A stretch of 64,000 nucleotides of DNA from Sulfitobacter sp. LCG007 (GCF_040801785.1 NZ_CP161805.1:3348001-3412000); one strand, 5' to 3'; counted from the first letter of the stretch, positions 1-12,048 are shown. The notes: generated from the sequence alone by a model not told the origin. Translations and numbers: made by a program.

Positions 1-43
1 TCTCTGCCAGCCCGGTGGCGTCATAGCTGTCGTATTCCCGCAT
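1..43 (-). CDS. Partial amidase-like protein (N-terminus only)
   Basis: Only the first 14 codons lie in the window. They start at an ATG at 43, preceded by a purine-rich AAGGTGAGG stretch, and read MREYDSYDATGLAE. A YDATGLAE start is common in amidase-signature (AS family) hydrolases, whose N-terminus usually runs on as LAELV. The Ser-Ser-Lys catalytic region would be outside the window, so the family call is an inference from a very short peptide. The gene is divergent from the dehalogenase gene that starts at 197. Confidence 0.4.
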   Translation of the reverse strand, partial: MREYDSYDATGLAE

Positions 44-196
44 GCTGCCTCACCTTCCGCCTGCGGCTGTTCGTCCCGCCCGCGCCCAGCCTAGCACTGG
101 CGATGCCACGGGCAAGCGGTCCCACCGCGCCCCCATCCTGGCCGACCTGTCGGCAAGCCGCTGGACCTTTCGTGCGTTCCGGTCAACGCTGAGATC
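44..196. promoter_or_regulatory. Divergent intergenic region upstream of the dehalogenase gene
   Basis: About 150 bases separate the amidase-like start and the dehalogenase start. I see no clear sigma-70 promoter and no strong Shine-Dalgarno sequence before the ATG at 197. A GCCACGGGCAAGC string near 106 faintly recalls a cobalamin-riboswitch B12 box, but the flanking structure is not there, so no riboswitch is called. Confidence 0.3.
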
Positions 197-3100
197 ATGA
201 AACTATTCTCGTCCCGCGACAGGCCGGTCCATCTCGGCGGCTACCCGCTCGAACGTCTCAGGCGGAAGTCGGAGTCGTTTCGCGCGTTTCCCGACATCCC
301 GCTGCCCGGCCTCGATTTCGAAAGATCGGACGATCCGCTCAGCATCGTACCGGCCATGGCACCCTATCAGGCGATGATGGACGTCCTGCGCGACGGGACG
401 CCGAATCCGGCGCGGGCGCGCATTCCCGATGATCCGCGGACCCGGGCCGATCATCTGAAGGCCTTCGCCTATTTCGGCGATGCCTCCATGGTGGGCGTCT
501 GCGAGCTGCCGGAGCGCGCCCTGCTGGCCGAGCCACGGCGCAATCCGGCCGCGGCGAGGCTGGCGGAAGAGCTGCAAAGCCGTCAGACCAAGACGCTCGC
601 CACCGGCGTGGACGTCATCATGGCCAACCTGCGCGAGGCGCTTGCCGCACCGGAACGTCCCCTGAACGGTCACACCCATGCGATCGTCCTGCTTTGCGCC
701 TTCAACCGGGATCCTCGCCCCGACGAGCCGGGCGCCGAATGGATCCGCGATGCGCAACGTCCCCGGGCAAGCCTGCGCGCCTGCGAAAACGCGACGGTGC
801 TTGCGGAATACATCCGCCTGCTGGGCTTTTCGGCAAGGGCCCATTCGTTGACCACGACCGAGGTTCATCTCGGGATGCTGGCGCTGACGGCGGGTCTTGC
901 GACACTCGAGCAGGGCACGCTGGCCGCGCCATGGATCGGGACGCGCTTCGCTCTGGCCGCCGTGACGACCGACATGGAGCTTGCGCCGGACCTGCCCCTT
1001 CAGGCGATGGCGCAACAGCCCGCCTCGGTGGTCCGCGGGCTGGCATGGCGCCTGGGCACACATGGCGGGCTGTCCGCAGCGACGCAGGATCCCTATGCCA
1101 GCCGCGACTACAGGCTCGGCGCGCATCCCTTCGAAAGGCTCAAGCGGCGCGAGGCGCCGACGACCTATATCGACGAGCCCAACATCCCGCGCATACCCAA
1201 GCGGACCGACATGTTCGCGCGGGGCCAGTTCGGGGACATGGGGCCCAAGGTCCAGAATGCGATGAAGGGCGGGCATCACATCTCGAAATCGGCCCCGGCC
1301 GCGGCGCAGCGCCGCCTGCTCGGCGCGCTGATCCTGCTGCAGGACGGTCCCGTCTCGGATATCCGCGCGACCGGCGATCCCGCGGCCAATGCCGCAAACC
1401 TGAAGGCCGCGAGCTACTTCCTGGGGGCGGACGCAGCCGGCGTCTCGCGCTGTCCCGACTGGGCCTGGTACAGCCACGACGCAACGGGGACGCCGATCGA
1501 TCCGCCCCATGACCAGGCGCTGAGCCTGATCATCGATCAGGGTTACGAGACGATGGAGGGCGCGTCGGGCGACGACTGGATCTCCGCCGCTCAGTCGATG
1601 CGCGCCTATCTGCGCTTTTCGGTCATCGGCGGCGTACTTGCCGCGCATATGCGCCGACTTGGCCACAAGGCGCGCTCGCATACGGTGATGGACGGCGAAG
1701 TGCTGCAGCCGCCTCTCCTGCTGCTTTCCGGCCTGGGTGAGGTCAGCCGCATCGGCGAGGTCATCCTCAACCCGTATCTGGGCCCGCGACTGAAGTCGGG
1801 CGTCGTGACCACCACCATGCCGCTGTCGCACGACAGGCCGATCGACTTCGGCCTCCAGGCCTTCTGTGAGGCCTGCAACAAATGCGCGCGCGAATGTCCC
1901 TCCGGATCGATCACGGCCGGTCCCAAGAAGATGTTCAACGGCTACGAGATCTGGAAGTCCGACAGCCAGAAATGCGCCACATACCGCGTGACCAACGCGG
2001 CCGGGTCCATGTGCGGACGCTGCATGAAGACCTGTCCCTGGAACCTCGAAGGGCTCTTTGCAGAAGCGCCGTTCCGCTGGGCGGCGATGAAGATCCCGCG
2101 GGCCGCACCGCTGCTTGCCCGCCTCGACGACACGGCGAACCGGGGATCGCTGAACCCTGTGAAGAAGTGGTGGTGGGACATCGAGCTGGCTGCGGATGGC
2201 AGCTATGGTCCCGCAGCCGAACCCCCAAACGCCCGGGCCCTGCACAAGGACATCGAGCTGAAGTTCGAGGACCAGACGCTGGCGGTCTACCCCGCGCCGC
2301 TGGCCCCGCATCCCTGGCCCTATCCCGATCCGATGAACCGCGAGGCCGCCATCGCCGCCCATGACGAGCTGGTCAGCGCGGATGAGCACCGGGCGCGGCT
2401 GGCGCGGGGGGACCGGACGCATCTGCATCTCTACGATCCGGGCTCCGACGTGCCGGTGCTCGATCTTCGGATCGAGGCCGCGAGGGCACTGAATGACCGG
2501 GTGACGCTCTACGATCTTGTCGCCGCCGACGCACGTGACCTGCCGTCCTGGACCGCGGGCGCCCATATCGACATCGTCGTCGCGCCGGAGTTCCTGCGCC
2601 CCTATTCCCTGCTGGGCGATCCTGCGGATCGCAAACGATACCGCATCGCGGTCCTGAGAGAGGACGTCGGGCGCGGGGGTTCGGCGCTGCTGCATCGCAT
2701 CTTCACAACCGGACGGCGCGTGTTCCTGTCGCCCCCCGTGAACGACTTTCCGCTCGTCGAAGAGGCCAGCCATACGACGCTGCTGGGCGGGGGCATCGGC
2801 ATCACGCCGATGATCGCCTTCGCGCACCGGCTTCATGCACTGGGCCGTCCGTTCGAGCTTCATTATTCCTGCGCCACCCGCAGCGGGGCGGCCTTCGCTG
2901 ACCTGCTGTCGCGCATGCCCTGGGCGGACCGGGTGGCTCTGCACATTTCCGACGAAGGCAGCCGGGCGGACCTGACACGCATCCTGTCGGAGCCCGTTCC
3001 CGGCGCGCATGTCTATGCCTGTGGTCCGGACGGATTCATGCGGGCGGCGATGCAGTCGGCCGAAGCCGCCGGCTATCCCGATACGGCGCGGCATGTGGAA

Positions 3101-3400
3101 TACTTCACTGTCCCGGAACTGCCGGACTACGTGAACCACCCCTTCCGGATCGAGCTGCGCAGCGGCAAGCTGGTGCCTGTGCCCGCGCACCAGAGCGCCA
3201 CCGAGGCGCTGGCCGAGGCGGGTGTGCATGTCGACGTCAAGTGCAGCGACGGCATCTGCGGGGTGTGCCGGCGTGGGGTGCTGGAAGGCGCGGTAGAGCA
3301 TCGGGATTTCGTGCTCTCGAACGCGCAGCGGGAAAACTCGATGATCCTCTGCCAGTCGCGGGCGCGCGATCCGGATGGCTTGATCAGGCTCGATCTCTGA
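197..3400 (+). CDS. Self-sufficient reductive dehalogenase fused to an NAD(P)H reductase and ferredoxin
   Basis: This 1067-residue protein joins a cobalamin-dependent reductive dehalogenase to its own reductase. Residues 1-330 look like a degenerate first copy of the fold and about 330-550 like the functional corrinoid-binding copy. Two [4Fe-4S] motifs follow at about 557-617 (CEACNKCARECPSGS and CGRCMKTCPW). The C-terminal third is a phthalate dioxygenase reductase-like module: FMN-binding RPYSLLGD at about 801, nucleotide-binding GGGIGITPM at about 863, YACGPDGFM, and a plant-type [2Fe-2S] domain with C1016, C1021, C1024 and a fourth Cys in ILCQSRA. There is no Tat signal and no RdhB anchor nearby, so it should be cytoplasmic and catabolic, using NAD(P)H to remove halogen from haloaromatics, as in Nitratireductor NpRdhA and Comamonas BhbA (established family knowledge). 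The substrate cannot be read from sequence. Confidence 0.9.
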   Translation: MKLFSSRDRPVHLGGYPLERLRRKSESFRAFPDIPLPGLDFERSDDPLSIVPAMAPYQAMMDVLRDGTPNPARARIPDDPRTRADHLKAFAYFGDASMVGVCELPERALLAEPRRNPAAARLAEELQSRQTKTLATGVDVIMANLREALAAPERPLNGHTHAIVLLCAFNRDPRPDEPGAEWIRDAQRPRASLRACENATVLAEYIRLLGFSARAHSLTTTEVHLGMLALTAGLATLEQGTLAAPWIGTRFALAAVTTDMELAPDLPLQAMAQQPASVVRGLAWRLGTHGGLSAATQDPYASRDYRLGAHPFERLKRREAPTTYIDEPNIPRIPKRTDMFARGQFGDMGPKVQNAMKGGHHISKSAPAAAQRRLLGALILLQDGPVSDIRATGDPAANAANLKAASYFLGADAAGVSRCPDWAWYSHDATGTPIDPPHDQALSLIIDQGYETMEGASGDDWISAAQSMRAYLRFSVIGGVLAAHMRRLGHKARSHTVMDGEVLQPPLLLLSGLGEVSRIGEVILNPYLGPRLKSGVVTTTMPLSHDRPIDFGLQAFCEACNKCARECPSGSITAGPKKMFNGYEIWKSDSQKCATYRVTNAAGSMCGRCMKTCPWNLEGLFAEAPFRWAAMKIPRAAPLLARLDDTANRGSLNPVKKWWWDIELAADGSYGPAAEPPNARALHKDIELKFEDQTLAVYPAPLAPHPWPYPDPMNREAAIAAHDELVSADEHRARLARGDRTHLHLYDPGSDVPVLDLRIEAARALNDRVTLYDLVAADARDLPSWTAGAHIDIVVAPEFLRPYSLLGDPADRKRYRIAVLREDVGRGGSALLHRIFTTGRRVFLSPPVNDFPLVEEASHTTLLGGGIGITPMIAFAHRLHALGRPFELHYSCATRSGAAFADLLSRMPWADRVALHISDEGSRADLTRILSEPVPGAHVYACGPDGFMRAAMQSAEAAGYPDTARHVEYFTVPELPDYVNHPFRIELRSGKLVPVPAHQSATEALAEAGVHVDVKCSDGICGVCRRGVLEGAVEHRDFVLSNAQRENSMILCQSRARDPDGLIRLDL

Positions 3401-3468
3401 GACGCGCTATTGCAGGCACGGCCCGCGCCCCGTTATAGCGCGGCAGACGCAACTGACCGGATCCCCCA

Positions 3469-4161
3469 ATGCCCTTCGACCGCAGCCTGAAGATCGCCCC
3501 CTCCATCCTCTCCGCCGATTTCGCGAATTTCGGCGCCGAATGCGAGGCCATCGAGGCGCAGGGCGCGGACTGGGTGCATGTCGATGTCATGGACGGGCAC
3601 TTCGTGCCCAACCTGACCTTCGGACCGGCCACCTGCGCCGCGATCCGGCCGCATATCAGGGGCGTGATGGACGTGCACCTGATGATCGCGCCCGTCGACA
3701 GCTTCATCGAGGGCTATGCCGAGGCAGGGGCAGACCACATCACCGCCCATATCGAGGCCGGACCGCATATCCACCGGACGCTGCAGGCCATCGGGGCGAC
3801 GGGCAAGAAGGTGGGCGTGGCGATCAATCCCGGCACGCCGGTCGAGGCCCTGGCCCCGCTTCTCGACATGGTCGACCTCGTGCTGGTGATGACGGTGAAT
3901 CCCGGCTTCGGGGGGCAGAAACTGATCCCCTCGACGCTCGAGAAGATGCGCGCGATCCGCGCGATGATCGGCGACCGGCCGATCCACATCGGCGCGGACG
4001 GAGGTGTCGACCTCTCCACCGCGCCACTGGCCGCCAAGGCCGGGGCGGATGTGCTGATCGCGGGATCGGCGGTCTTCAAGGGCGGCTCCGTGAAAGCGCC
4101 GGACGCCTACGGGCACAACATCAAGGCGCTGCGCGACGCGGCGCTTGGCACCTACGTCTGA
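3469..4161 (+). CDS. rpe: Ribulose-phosphate 3-epimerase
   Basis: This 230-residue TIM-barrel enzyme interconverts ribulose 5-phosphate and xylulose 5-phosphate in the pentose phosphate and Calvin cycles. The N-terminal APSILSADF, the metal-binding DVMDGHFVPNLTFGP and the VMTVNPGFGGQ signature are all present, as is the phosphate-binding DGGV / IAGSAVF region near the C-terminus. Length is normal for the family. It stands 68 bases after the dehalogenase gene on the same strand and converges on the thioesterase gene, whose stop is only three bases away. Confidence 0.97.
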   Translation: MPFDRSLKIAPSILSADFANFGAECEAIEAQGADWVHVDVMDGHFVPNLTFGPATCAAIRPHIRGVMDVHLMIAPVDSFIEGYAEAGADHITAHIEAGPHIHRTLQAIGATGKKVGVAINPGTPVEALAPLLDMVDLVLVMTVNPGFGGQKLIPSTLEKMRAIRAMIGDRPIHIGADGGVDLSTAPLAAKAGADVLIAGSAVFKGGSVKAPDAYGHNIKALRDAALGTYV

Positions 4162-4164
4162 GGG

Positions 4165-4554
4165 TCAGGCGATCCGCTTGAATACGGCGGTCGCGTTGGC
4201 GATCAGCCTGCCTTGGTCGTCATTCAGCTCGGCCTGTGCATAGACGATCTTGCGCCCGCCGCCGGACACCCTGCCCGTCGCCGACACGCGCCCCGATCTC
4301 GCCGCGGCGACGAAGTTCGTCGTGAGGGATACCGTCACCACGGGCGTCGCATCGTCGCCGCCGAAATGCCGCGAGGCCGCGAAGCCGGCCACGGCATCGA
4401 GCATCATGGCCACGATCCCTCCATGCAGGCTGTCGTTGCGGTTCAGATGCTTCGCGGCGATCTCCAGAGACACTCGCGCCGATCCGTCCGGCGCCGTGAG
4501 ATCGACCTCGTAGCCGATCAGCGCATGCGCACCGCCGAATCCCGGCTCGGTCAT
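4165..4554 (-). CDS. PaaI-type hotdog-fold thioesterase
   Basis: This 129-residue hotdog-fold protein has the PaaI/ACOT13-like motif NRNDSLHGGIVAMMLDAVAGFA; the HGG segment and the following acidic residue form the active site. It probably hydrolyses an acyl-CoA, which fits its place directly downstream of the bifunctional beta-oxidation gene. I start it at the ATG at 4554, because a GGAGGGC Shine-Dalgarno lies 8 bases upstream. The longer frame would need a TTG at 4572, next to the upstream stop codon. Substrate range is unknown. Confidence 0.88.
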   Translation of the reverse strand: MTEPGFGGAHALIGYEVDLTAPDGSARVSLEIAAKHLNRNDSLHGGIVAMMLDAVAGFAASRHFGGDDATPVVTVSLTTNFVAAARSGRVSATGRVSGGGRKIVYAQAELNDDQGRLIANATAVFKRIA

Positions 4555-4573
4555 CTTGCTGCCGCCCTCCAAT

Positions 4574-6670
<2,097 letters not shown>

Positions 6671-6683
6671 CGGTTTCCTCCGT

Positions 6684-7169
6684 TCAACGTCCGTAGATGA
6701 AGCAGCGCCCGGGTACCGCGCCCTCGGGCAGATCCATCTCGCGCAGCGCGTCGAAATACATCCTGTCGCTCGACACCATGAGACCGCCCCCGCCCAGCAG
6801 CGGCTCGACCAGCGGCGAGATCATCCGCGCGAAGCGGTCGTTCTTTTCCGGATCGTGCCCGCCCAGATCGGCGTGGATCAGCGAGGCGGTCGCCCCGAAG
6901 CGATGCAGCGCGGCAGGAAGAGTCTCGCGCACGTCGCCGAGGATCAGTCGCTCCTGCGCGGGCGTGCTGTCTGGGTGCGAGGCCACCGCGCGTTCGAACA
7001 CAAAGATGTCGCGCCCCGGCATGACCTCGCGCATGTGATGGAACGTGCGCCCGTTCCCGAGTCCGAGCTCGAAGACCGGACCGGGCAGTGCGGCAGTCAG
7101 TTCCGCGGCATGATCGAGACAGGCTCTCTGCGAAACCATGCGGTCTATGAATATATCAAGCCGGCTCAT
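6684..7169 (-). CDS. Small SAM-dependent methyltransferase-like protein (copy 1)
   Basis: This 161-residue protein has a class I methyltransferase core: VFELGLGNGRTFHHM (motif I) followed by the acidic strand end in IFVFER. It is first in the operon with fadJ and the thioesterase gene. It is clearly paralogous to the protein at 23042-23518: the ELGLGNGRT block, the HPD segment, the second acidic patch and the GGLMVS / GGLIVS strand line up along the whole length. Neither copy has an obvious substrate domain, so both are minimal single-domain enzymes of unknown substrate. Confidence 0.8.
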   Translation of the reverse strand: MSRLDIFIDRMVSQRACLDHAAELTAALPGPVFELGLGNGRTFHHMREVMPGRDIFVFERAVASHPDSTPAQERLILGDVRETLPAALHRFGATASLIHADLGGHDPEKNDRFARMISPLVEPLLGGGGLMVSSDRMYFDALREMDLPEGAVPGRCFIYGR

Positions 7170-7338
7170 GTTGACCCCCTGTTGTCGACGCCTGTCATGC
7201 CGGTTTCATGCAAGGATGTGTAGAAGGAATCTCGTGTCATGTCAGGATGCTGGACGCAGGCGGGGAAATCGCGTTGACTGCAATCGAACAAAACAGTCTC
7301 GATTGCATTGATCCCTTGCATCTCACGGAAATGCGCCA

Positions 7339-9108
7339 ATGACACCGCTTCTCGACGTAGAGGATCTCTGTATCGGCTTCGGCAAGGCACCCCCTGTCGT
7401 CGATGGCGTGAGCTTTCGGGTGATGCCGGGCGAGACCGTCGCGCTTGTCGGCGAGAGCGGTTCGGGCAAGACCCTGACCTGCCGCGCGGTGCTGCGCATC
7501 CTGCCGGAACAGGCGCAGGTGCGACGGGGCCGCATCCTGTTCGGGAAGAACGAGCCGCGCAAGGATATCTTCGCGCTTGGCGGACGGCAGATGCGCGACC
7601 TGCGCGGCGACCGCATCTCGATGATCTTTCAGGAGCCCATGCACTCGCTGTCGCCGCTGCACCGGCTCGGCAATCAGGTGGCGGAGGTGCTCTACCTGCA
7701 CCGCGACCTGAGCCGGTCGGAAGCCAGGAAGCAGGTGCTCGACACCTTCGAGCGTGTCGGGTTCTCCGATCCGCTGCGGATCTGGCGATCCTACCCTTTC
7801 GAGCTTTCGGGCGGCATGCGCCAGCGCGCGATGATCGCCATGGCGATGGTGGCCAAACCGGAACTGCTGATCGCGGACGAGCCGACGACCGCGCTTGACG
7901 TCACCACGCAGGCGCAGGTGCTCGGGCTGATCAACGATCTTCAGGCCGAGACCGGCATGGCGGTGATCCTGGTCACGCACAACCTCGGTGTCGTCGCCAA
8001 CATGGCCGAGTCCGTGGTGGTGATGAACAAGGGCCGGGTGATGGAACAGGGGCCCGCCCGCGCGGTGCTCGGCGATCCGGCGCATGGCTACACGAAGAAG
8101 CTGTTCGCGGCCGCCCCGATGATCCCCGAGGTCGCCGCGCCGGGGCGTCCCTTCGTGCATGACGATCCGATCCTCGAGATGCGAAAGGTTTCGAAGACCT
8201 TCACGATGCGGGCCGGAAACTGGCGCAGCCCGGTGGCGGTCGCAGCCTGCTTCAACGTGGACCTGAGGCTGCAGCGGGGCAAAACGCTGGCCATCGTCGG
8301 TGAAAGCGGATCGGGCAAGACCACCTGCGCGCGCCTGGCGCTTGGCGCTGTGACCCCCGACCCCGGCGGAGAGGTGCTCTTCCATCCGTCGAAAGGCGCT
8401 GCGCCCGTTCCGGTGCATGACATGTCGCGCGAGCAGCGGATCCAGTTCCAGCGCGAGGCGCAGATGGTATTCCAGGATCCCTACTCCTCGCTTTCGCCGC
8501 GCATGCGGCTCGGCGACACGCTTACCGAACCGCTGGCCATTCACAACATAGGCACCAGAAGCGAACGCCGCGAGAAGGCCGCCGAGATGCTGAACCGGGT
8601 CGGGCTCGATCCCTCGATGCTCGCGCGCTACCCGCACGCGTTTTCGGGGGGCCAGCGCCAGCGCCTGTCGATCGCGCGCGCCCTCACGCTCGAGCCGAAG
8701 CTGCTGGTCTGCGACGAGCCCACCTCGGCTCTGGACGTGTCGGTTCAGGATCAGATCCTGAACATGCTCGAAGAGATCCGGGACCGGATGGGCCTGTCCT
8801 ATCTGTTCATAAGCCACGATCTTGCCGTGGTGGCGCGGATCGCCGACGAGGTGGCCGTGATGCGCCAGGGGGTGGTGGTCGAACAGGCTCCTCCGGACAC
8901 GCTTTTCTACAACCCGCAGCATCCCTATACCAAGGCGCTCATCGCGGCCCAGCCCGAGCCCGACCTCGACAGGCCGATAGACCTGGAACTTGTCTCCAAG
9001 GGCGCCGGTGCGCCCTCCGGCTGGCCCGAACGGTTCCGGTTCTCCGACGAGGCGGTGCCGAACTTGATCGAAGTCGAGAGCGGCCATAAGGTCAGGTGCC
9101 ATGCTTGA
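7339..9108 (+). CDS. Peptide-type ABC importer ATPase with two fused nucleotide-binding domains
   Basis: This 589-residue cytoplasmic protein contains two complete ABC ATPase domains of the oligopeptide type (DppD plus DppF in one chain, as in YejF). Walker A GESGSGKT occurs twice, with signatures LSGGMRQR and FSGGQRQR and Walker [10 protein letters not shown] and CDEPTSALD. Each half is followed by the OppD/DppF-type C-terminal extension. It powers the importer formed with the binding protein (9101) and two permeases (11020, 12045), all on the same strand with overlapping ends. Gene order ATPase-SBP-permease-permease is complete for one transporter. The substrate cannot be deduced. Confidence 0.93.
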   Translation: MTPLLDVEDLCIGFGKAPPVVDGVSFRVMPGETVALVGESGSGKTLTCRAVLRILPEQAQVRRGRILFGKNEPRKDIFALGGRQMRDLRGDRISMIFQEPMHSLSPLHRLGNQVAEVLYLHRDLSRSEARKQVLDTFERVGFSDPLRIWRSYPFELSGGMRQRAMIAMAMVAKPELLIADEPTTALDVTTQAQVLGLINDLQAETGMAVILVTHNLGVVANMAESVVVMNKGRVMEQGPARAVLGDPAHGYTKKLFAAAPMIPEVAAPGRPFVHDDPILEMRKVSKTFTMRAGNWRSPVAVAACFNVDLRLQRGKTLAIVGESGSGKTTCARLALGAVTPDPGGEVLFHPSKGAAPVPVHDMSREQRIQFQREAQMVFQDPYSSLSPRMRLGDTLTEPLAIHNIGTRSERREKAAEMLNRVGLDPSMLARYPHAFSGGQRQRLSIARALTLEPKLLVCDEPTSALDVSVQDQILNMLEEIRDRMGLSYLFISHDLAVVARIADEVAVMRQGVVVEQAPPDTLFYNPQHPYTKALIAAQPEPDLDRPIDLELVSKGAGAPSGWPERFRFSDEAVPNLIEVESGHKVRCHA

Positions 9109-11023
9109 CCGATGTTTTCTCCGGTTCGCCGCCGCCCTTCTCTGCCTTTCGACCGCGGCCCACTCCGAGGTGCTCCGCGAGAGCGGATACTGGAAGCGTC
9201 AGGTCGAGCTCGGAGAACTGCCGCCCATCGAGGAGCGCGTTCCAGATGAGCCGCTTGTCGTGGACCTGGAGGCCAAGGGCCGCAGCTTCGGCACCGAGGG
9301 CGGCACGCTCAGGACCATGGTATCGCGCTCGAAGGACGTGCGGCAGATGGTGGTCTACGGCTATGCGCGTCTGGTGGGCTACAACGAGAAATACGAACTG
9401 AAACCGGACATCCTGCGCGACATCGAGGTCGAGGACGAGCGCAAGTTCACCATGCACCTGCGGCGGGGCCACAGGTGGTCGGACGGGCACCCGTTCACCT
9501 CCGAGGACTTCCGATACTGGTGGGAGAACGTGGCGCAGAACGAGGAACTGTCGCCCGCCGGCCCGCCCGAGTTCATGTATGTCGACGGGACGCTCGCCAC
9601 GATGACGTTTCCCGACGAGGTAACGGTCGTGATCGAGTGGCCCGGCCGGAATCCGGGTTTCCTTCAGCTGCTGGCACAGGCAACGCCGCCCTTCATCTAC
9701 CGCCCCGCCCATTACCTCAAGCAGTTCCACGTGGATTATGCCGAACCCGAGCAGCTCGAGATCGCCGTCGACAACGCCCGCGTTCGCGGCTGGGCCGCCC
9801 TGCACAACGGCAATGACGACCTTGGAAAGTTCGACGATCCGGCACTGCCGACGCTTCAGCCCTGGATGAATTCGGATGTGCAGACCGCCTCGCGCGCGAT
9901 TTTCGAGCGCAACCCCTATTTCCACAGGATCGACGCGCGCGGTACCCAGCTGCCCTATATCGACACGGTCGAGATGACGATCGTCGGGTCGGGCCTGATC
10001 GCCGCCAAGACCAATGCCGGAGAGAGCGACCTGCAGGCGCGGGGTCTGGACTTTCCCGACATCGCCATCCTGAAGAAGGGCGAGGCCGATGGCGCCAACT
10101 ACCGGGTGTTGCTGTGGGAAAACGGCGCGGCCAGCCAGGTCGCCATCTATCCGAACCTGAACTACTCCGATCCTGTCTGGCGCGAAGTGATGCGCGACGT
10201 GCGCTTCCGGCGCGCGCTCTCGCTCGCCATCGACCGGCACATGATCAACCGGGCGCTCTACTTCGGGCTCGCGATAGAGGGCGGCATGACGGCGCTGGCG
10301 TCCAGCCCGCTCTTCGACGCCGCCGACCTCGCCGCATGGAGCGTCTACGATCCGGAAATGGCGGGCCTTCTTCTGGACGACATGGGCCTGACAGAGCGCA
10401 ACGCGGCCGGCATCCGCCTGCTGCCGGACGGACGGCCAATGGAATTCGTCGTGGAAACCGCGGGCGAAAGGCAGGAAGTCGAGAATGCGCTTGCCATCGT
10501 CACCGACACCTGGCGCGACATCGGCATCAAGCTCGTCATGCGCCCGTCGGACCGGGACATCCTGCGCAACAGGATCTACGCGGGGGTGACGATGGCGGCG
10601 GTCTGGTTCGGATGGGACAACGGACTGCCGCAAAGCTATACGTCACCCGACTACCTTGCCCCGACCGATCAGGTCTTCTTCGCCTGGCCCATGTGGGGAC
10701 AGTACTATCAGACCGGGGGCGAAGCCGGTGAACCGCCCGACATGCCCGCCGCAGAGCGCCTGATGGAACTGGCGCAGGACTGGAAGCACACCACGAGCGC
10801 TCAGGACCGCGAGAGGATCTGGCGCGAGATGCTGCATATCCACGCCGAGAACCTCTTCGGAATCGGTATCCTTTCCGGCGCCCCGCAGCCCATCGTGGTT
10901 AACAGGCGCCTGCGCAACGTCCCCGAACGCGGTGTATGGGCCTGGGACCCGGGCGCGCATTTCGGCATGTATCGCATCGATGAATTCTATTACGAAGATC
11001 CGCAGGCGAAATTTACGCAATGA
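9101..11023 (+). CDS. Periplasmic extracellular solute-binding protein, peptide/YejA type
   Basis: This 640-residue family 5 solute-binding protein has a signal peptide at about 1-24 ([22 protein letters not shown]). Typical cluster C features follow: a YGYARLVGYNEKYEL start to the binding fold, LRRGHRWSDGHPFTSEDF and a long second lobe with RRALSLAIDR. The length is at the large end of the family, like YejA-type proteins that bind peptides and microcin C in enterobacteria (family knowledge; substrate here unknown). The ATG overlaps the end of the ATPase gene by 8 bases and the stop overlaps the first permease (ATGA). Confidence 0.9.
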   Translation: MLDRCFLRFAAALLCLSTAAHSEVLRESGYWKRQVELGELPPIEERVPDEPLVVDLEAKGRSFGTEGGTLRTMVSRSKDVRQMVVYGYARLVGYNEKYELKPDILRDIEVEDERKFTMHLRRGHRWSDGHPFTSEDFRYWWENVAQNEELSPAGPPEFMYVDGTLATMTFPDEVTVVIEWPGRNPGFLQLLAQATPPFIYRPAHYLKQFHVDYAEPEQLEIAVDNARVRGWAALHNGNDDLGKFDDPALPTLQPWMNSDVQTASRAIFERNPYFHRIDARGTQLPYIDTVEMTIVGSGLIAAKTNAGESDLQARGLDFPDIAILKKGEADGANYRVLLWENGAASQVAIYPNLNYSDPVWREVMRDVRFRRALSLAIDRHMINRALYFGLAIEGGMTALASSPLFDAADLAAWSVYDPEMAGLLLDDMGLTERNAAGIRLLPDGRPMEFVVETAGERQEVENALAIVTDTWRDIGIKLVMRPSDRDILRNRIYAGVTMAAVWFGWDNGLPQSYTSPDYLAPTDQVFFAWPMWGQYYQTGGEAGEPPDMPAAERLMELAQDWKHTTSAQDRERIWREMLHIHAENLFGIGILSGAPQPIVVNRRLRNVPERGVWAWDPGAHFGMYRIDEFYYEDPQAKFTQ

Positions 11024-12048
11024 TGTTCCTGAAATACGCCGCGTATCGTTTCGTGACGATGCTGATCACCCTTCTCGTCGTGTCCGTGATGATCTTCGTG
11101 ATCATCAACCTGCCGCCCGGAGACTATCTGAGCAACCAGATCGCCGAGTTGCGCTCGACGGGTCAGGCTGACGGTGTCGCCAAGGCCGAGTTCCTGCGAA
11201 CCGAATACGCGCTCGATCGTCCGCTTTGGGAACAGTATCTGATCTGGGTCGGCTTCGCCGAGGGGCCGCAGGGATATTTCGGGCTGATCCAGGGCAATTT
11301 CGGCTGGTCATTCGAATTCGACGCGCCGGTGGCCGATATTGTGGGGGACACGCTGTGGCTGACCGTGCTGGTCAACCTCGCGGCCGTGCTCTTTGTCTAT
11401 CTCATCGCCCTTCCGCTGGGGGTCATCGCCGCCGCGCGGTCGGAAACCTGGGCCGATTACAGCGCCGCCTTCGTGGGATACCTCGGGCTCGCCACCCCGA
11501 ACTTCCTGCTGGCGCTGCTGCTGTTCTACTACGGGCACAAGTATTTCGACCTGCCCATCGGTGGGCTCATGTCGCCCGAATTCGAGGGACAACCGATGAG
11601 TTGGGAAAAGGTGAAGTCGATCCTGGTGCATCTCATCGTCCCGACCTTCGTCATCGGAACCTCCGGCGCGGCGGCGATGATGCAGCGCCTGCGGGCCAAC
11701 ATGCTCGATGAGCTTTCAAAGCCCTACGTCGAGACCGCACGGGCAAAGGGACTCACACCCACGCGGATGCTGGTCAAGTATCCCCTGCGCATGGCCTTCA
11801 ACCCCTTCGTGGCCGATATCGGCAACCTGCTGCCCGCGATGGTCTCGGGATCGGTCCTCGTCTCGGTGGTGCTCGGCCTGCAGACCATCGGCCCGGCACT
11901 GCTTCAGGCGCTTAAGTCGCAGGACCAGTTCCTTGCGGGCTTCGTGCTGATGTTCGTGGCGCTTCTCACGCTGATCGGCACGATGATCTCGGATCTTCTG
12001 CTGGTCCTGCTGGATCCGCGCATCCGCTATGGGGCGCGCGCCCAATGA
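11020..12048 (+). CDS. ABC transporter permease, DppB/YejB type
   Basis: This 342-residue inner-membrane permease has about six hydrophobic segments. The first is at the N-terminus (FVTMLITLLVVSVMIFVIINLPPGDYL), and the EAA loop reads YVETARAKGLTPTRMLVKYPLRMA. The large periplasmic loop after the first helix is typical of the YejB branch. It pairs with the next permease and with the double ATPase at 7339. Start and stop both overlap neighbours by four bases, indicating translational coupling. Confidence 0.92.
   Translation: MMFLKYAAYRFVTMLITLLVVSVMIFVIINLPPGDYLSNQIAELRSTGQADGVAKAEFLRTEYALDRPLWEQYLIWVGFAEGPQGYFGLIQGNFGWSFEFDAPVADIVGDTLWLTVLVNLAAVLFVYLIALPLGVIAAARSETWADYSAAFVGYLGLATPNFLLALLLFYYGHKYFDLPIGGLMSPEFEGQPMSWEKVKSILVHLIVPTFVIGTSGAAAMMQRLRANMLDELSKPYVETARAKGLTPTRMLVKYPLRMAFNPFVADIGNLLPAMVSGSVLVSVVLGLQTIGPALLQALKSQDQFLAGFVLMFVALLTLIGTMISDLLLVLLDPRIRYGARAQ

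Noticed and set aside
80-125. Possible cobalamin riboswitch before the B12-dependent dehalogenase
   Set aside because: Only a partial GCCAC...GGCAAGC likeness to the B12 box; the region is too short for the full riboswitch fold and the pairing elements are not visible.
203-3301. 1032-codon open frame antisense to the dehalogenase gene
   Set aside because: It is a GC-rich shadow frame: Arg/Gln/His-rich composition and no family motif, while the plus strand has a complete, motif-rich protein.
7237-9102. 621-codon frame antisense to the double ATPase gene
   Set aside because: Shadow frame; the sense strand has all ABC motifs.
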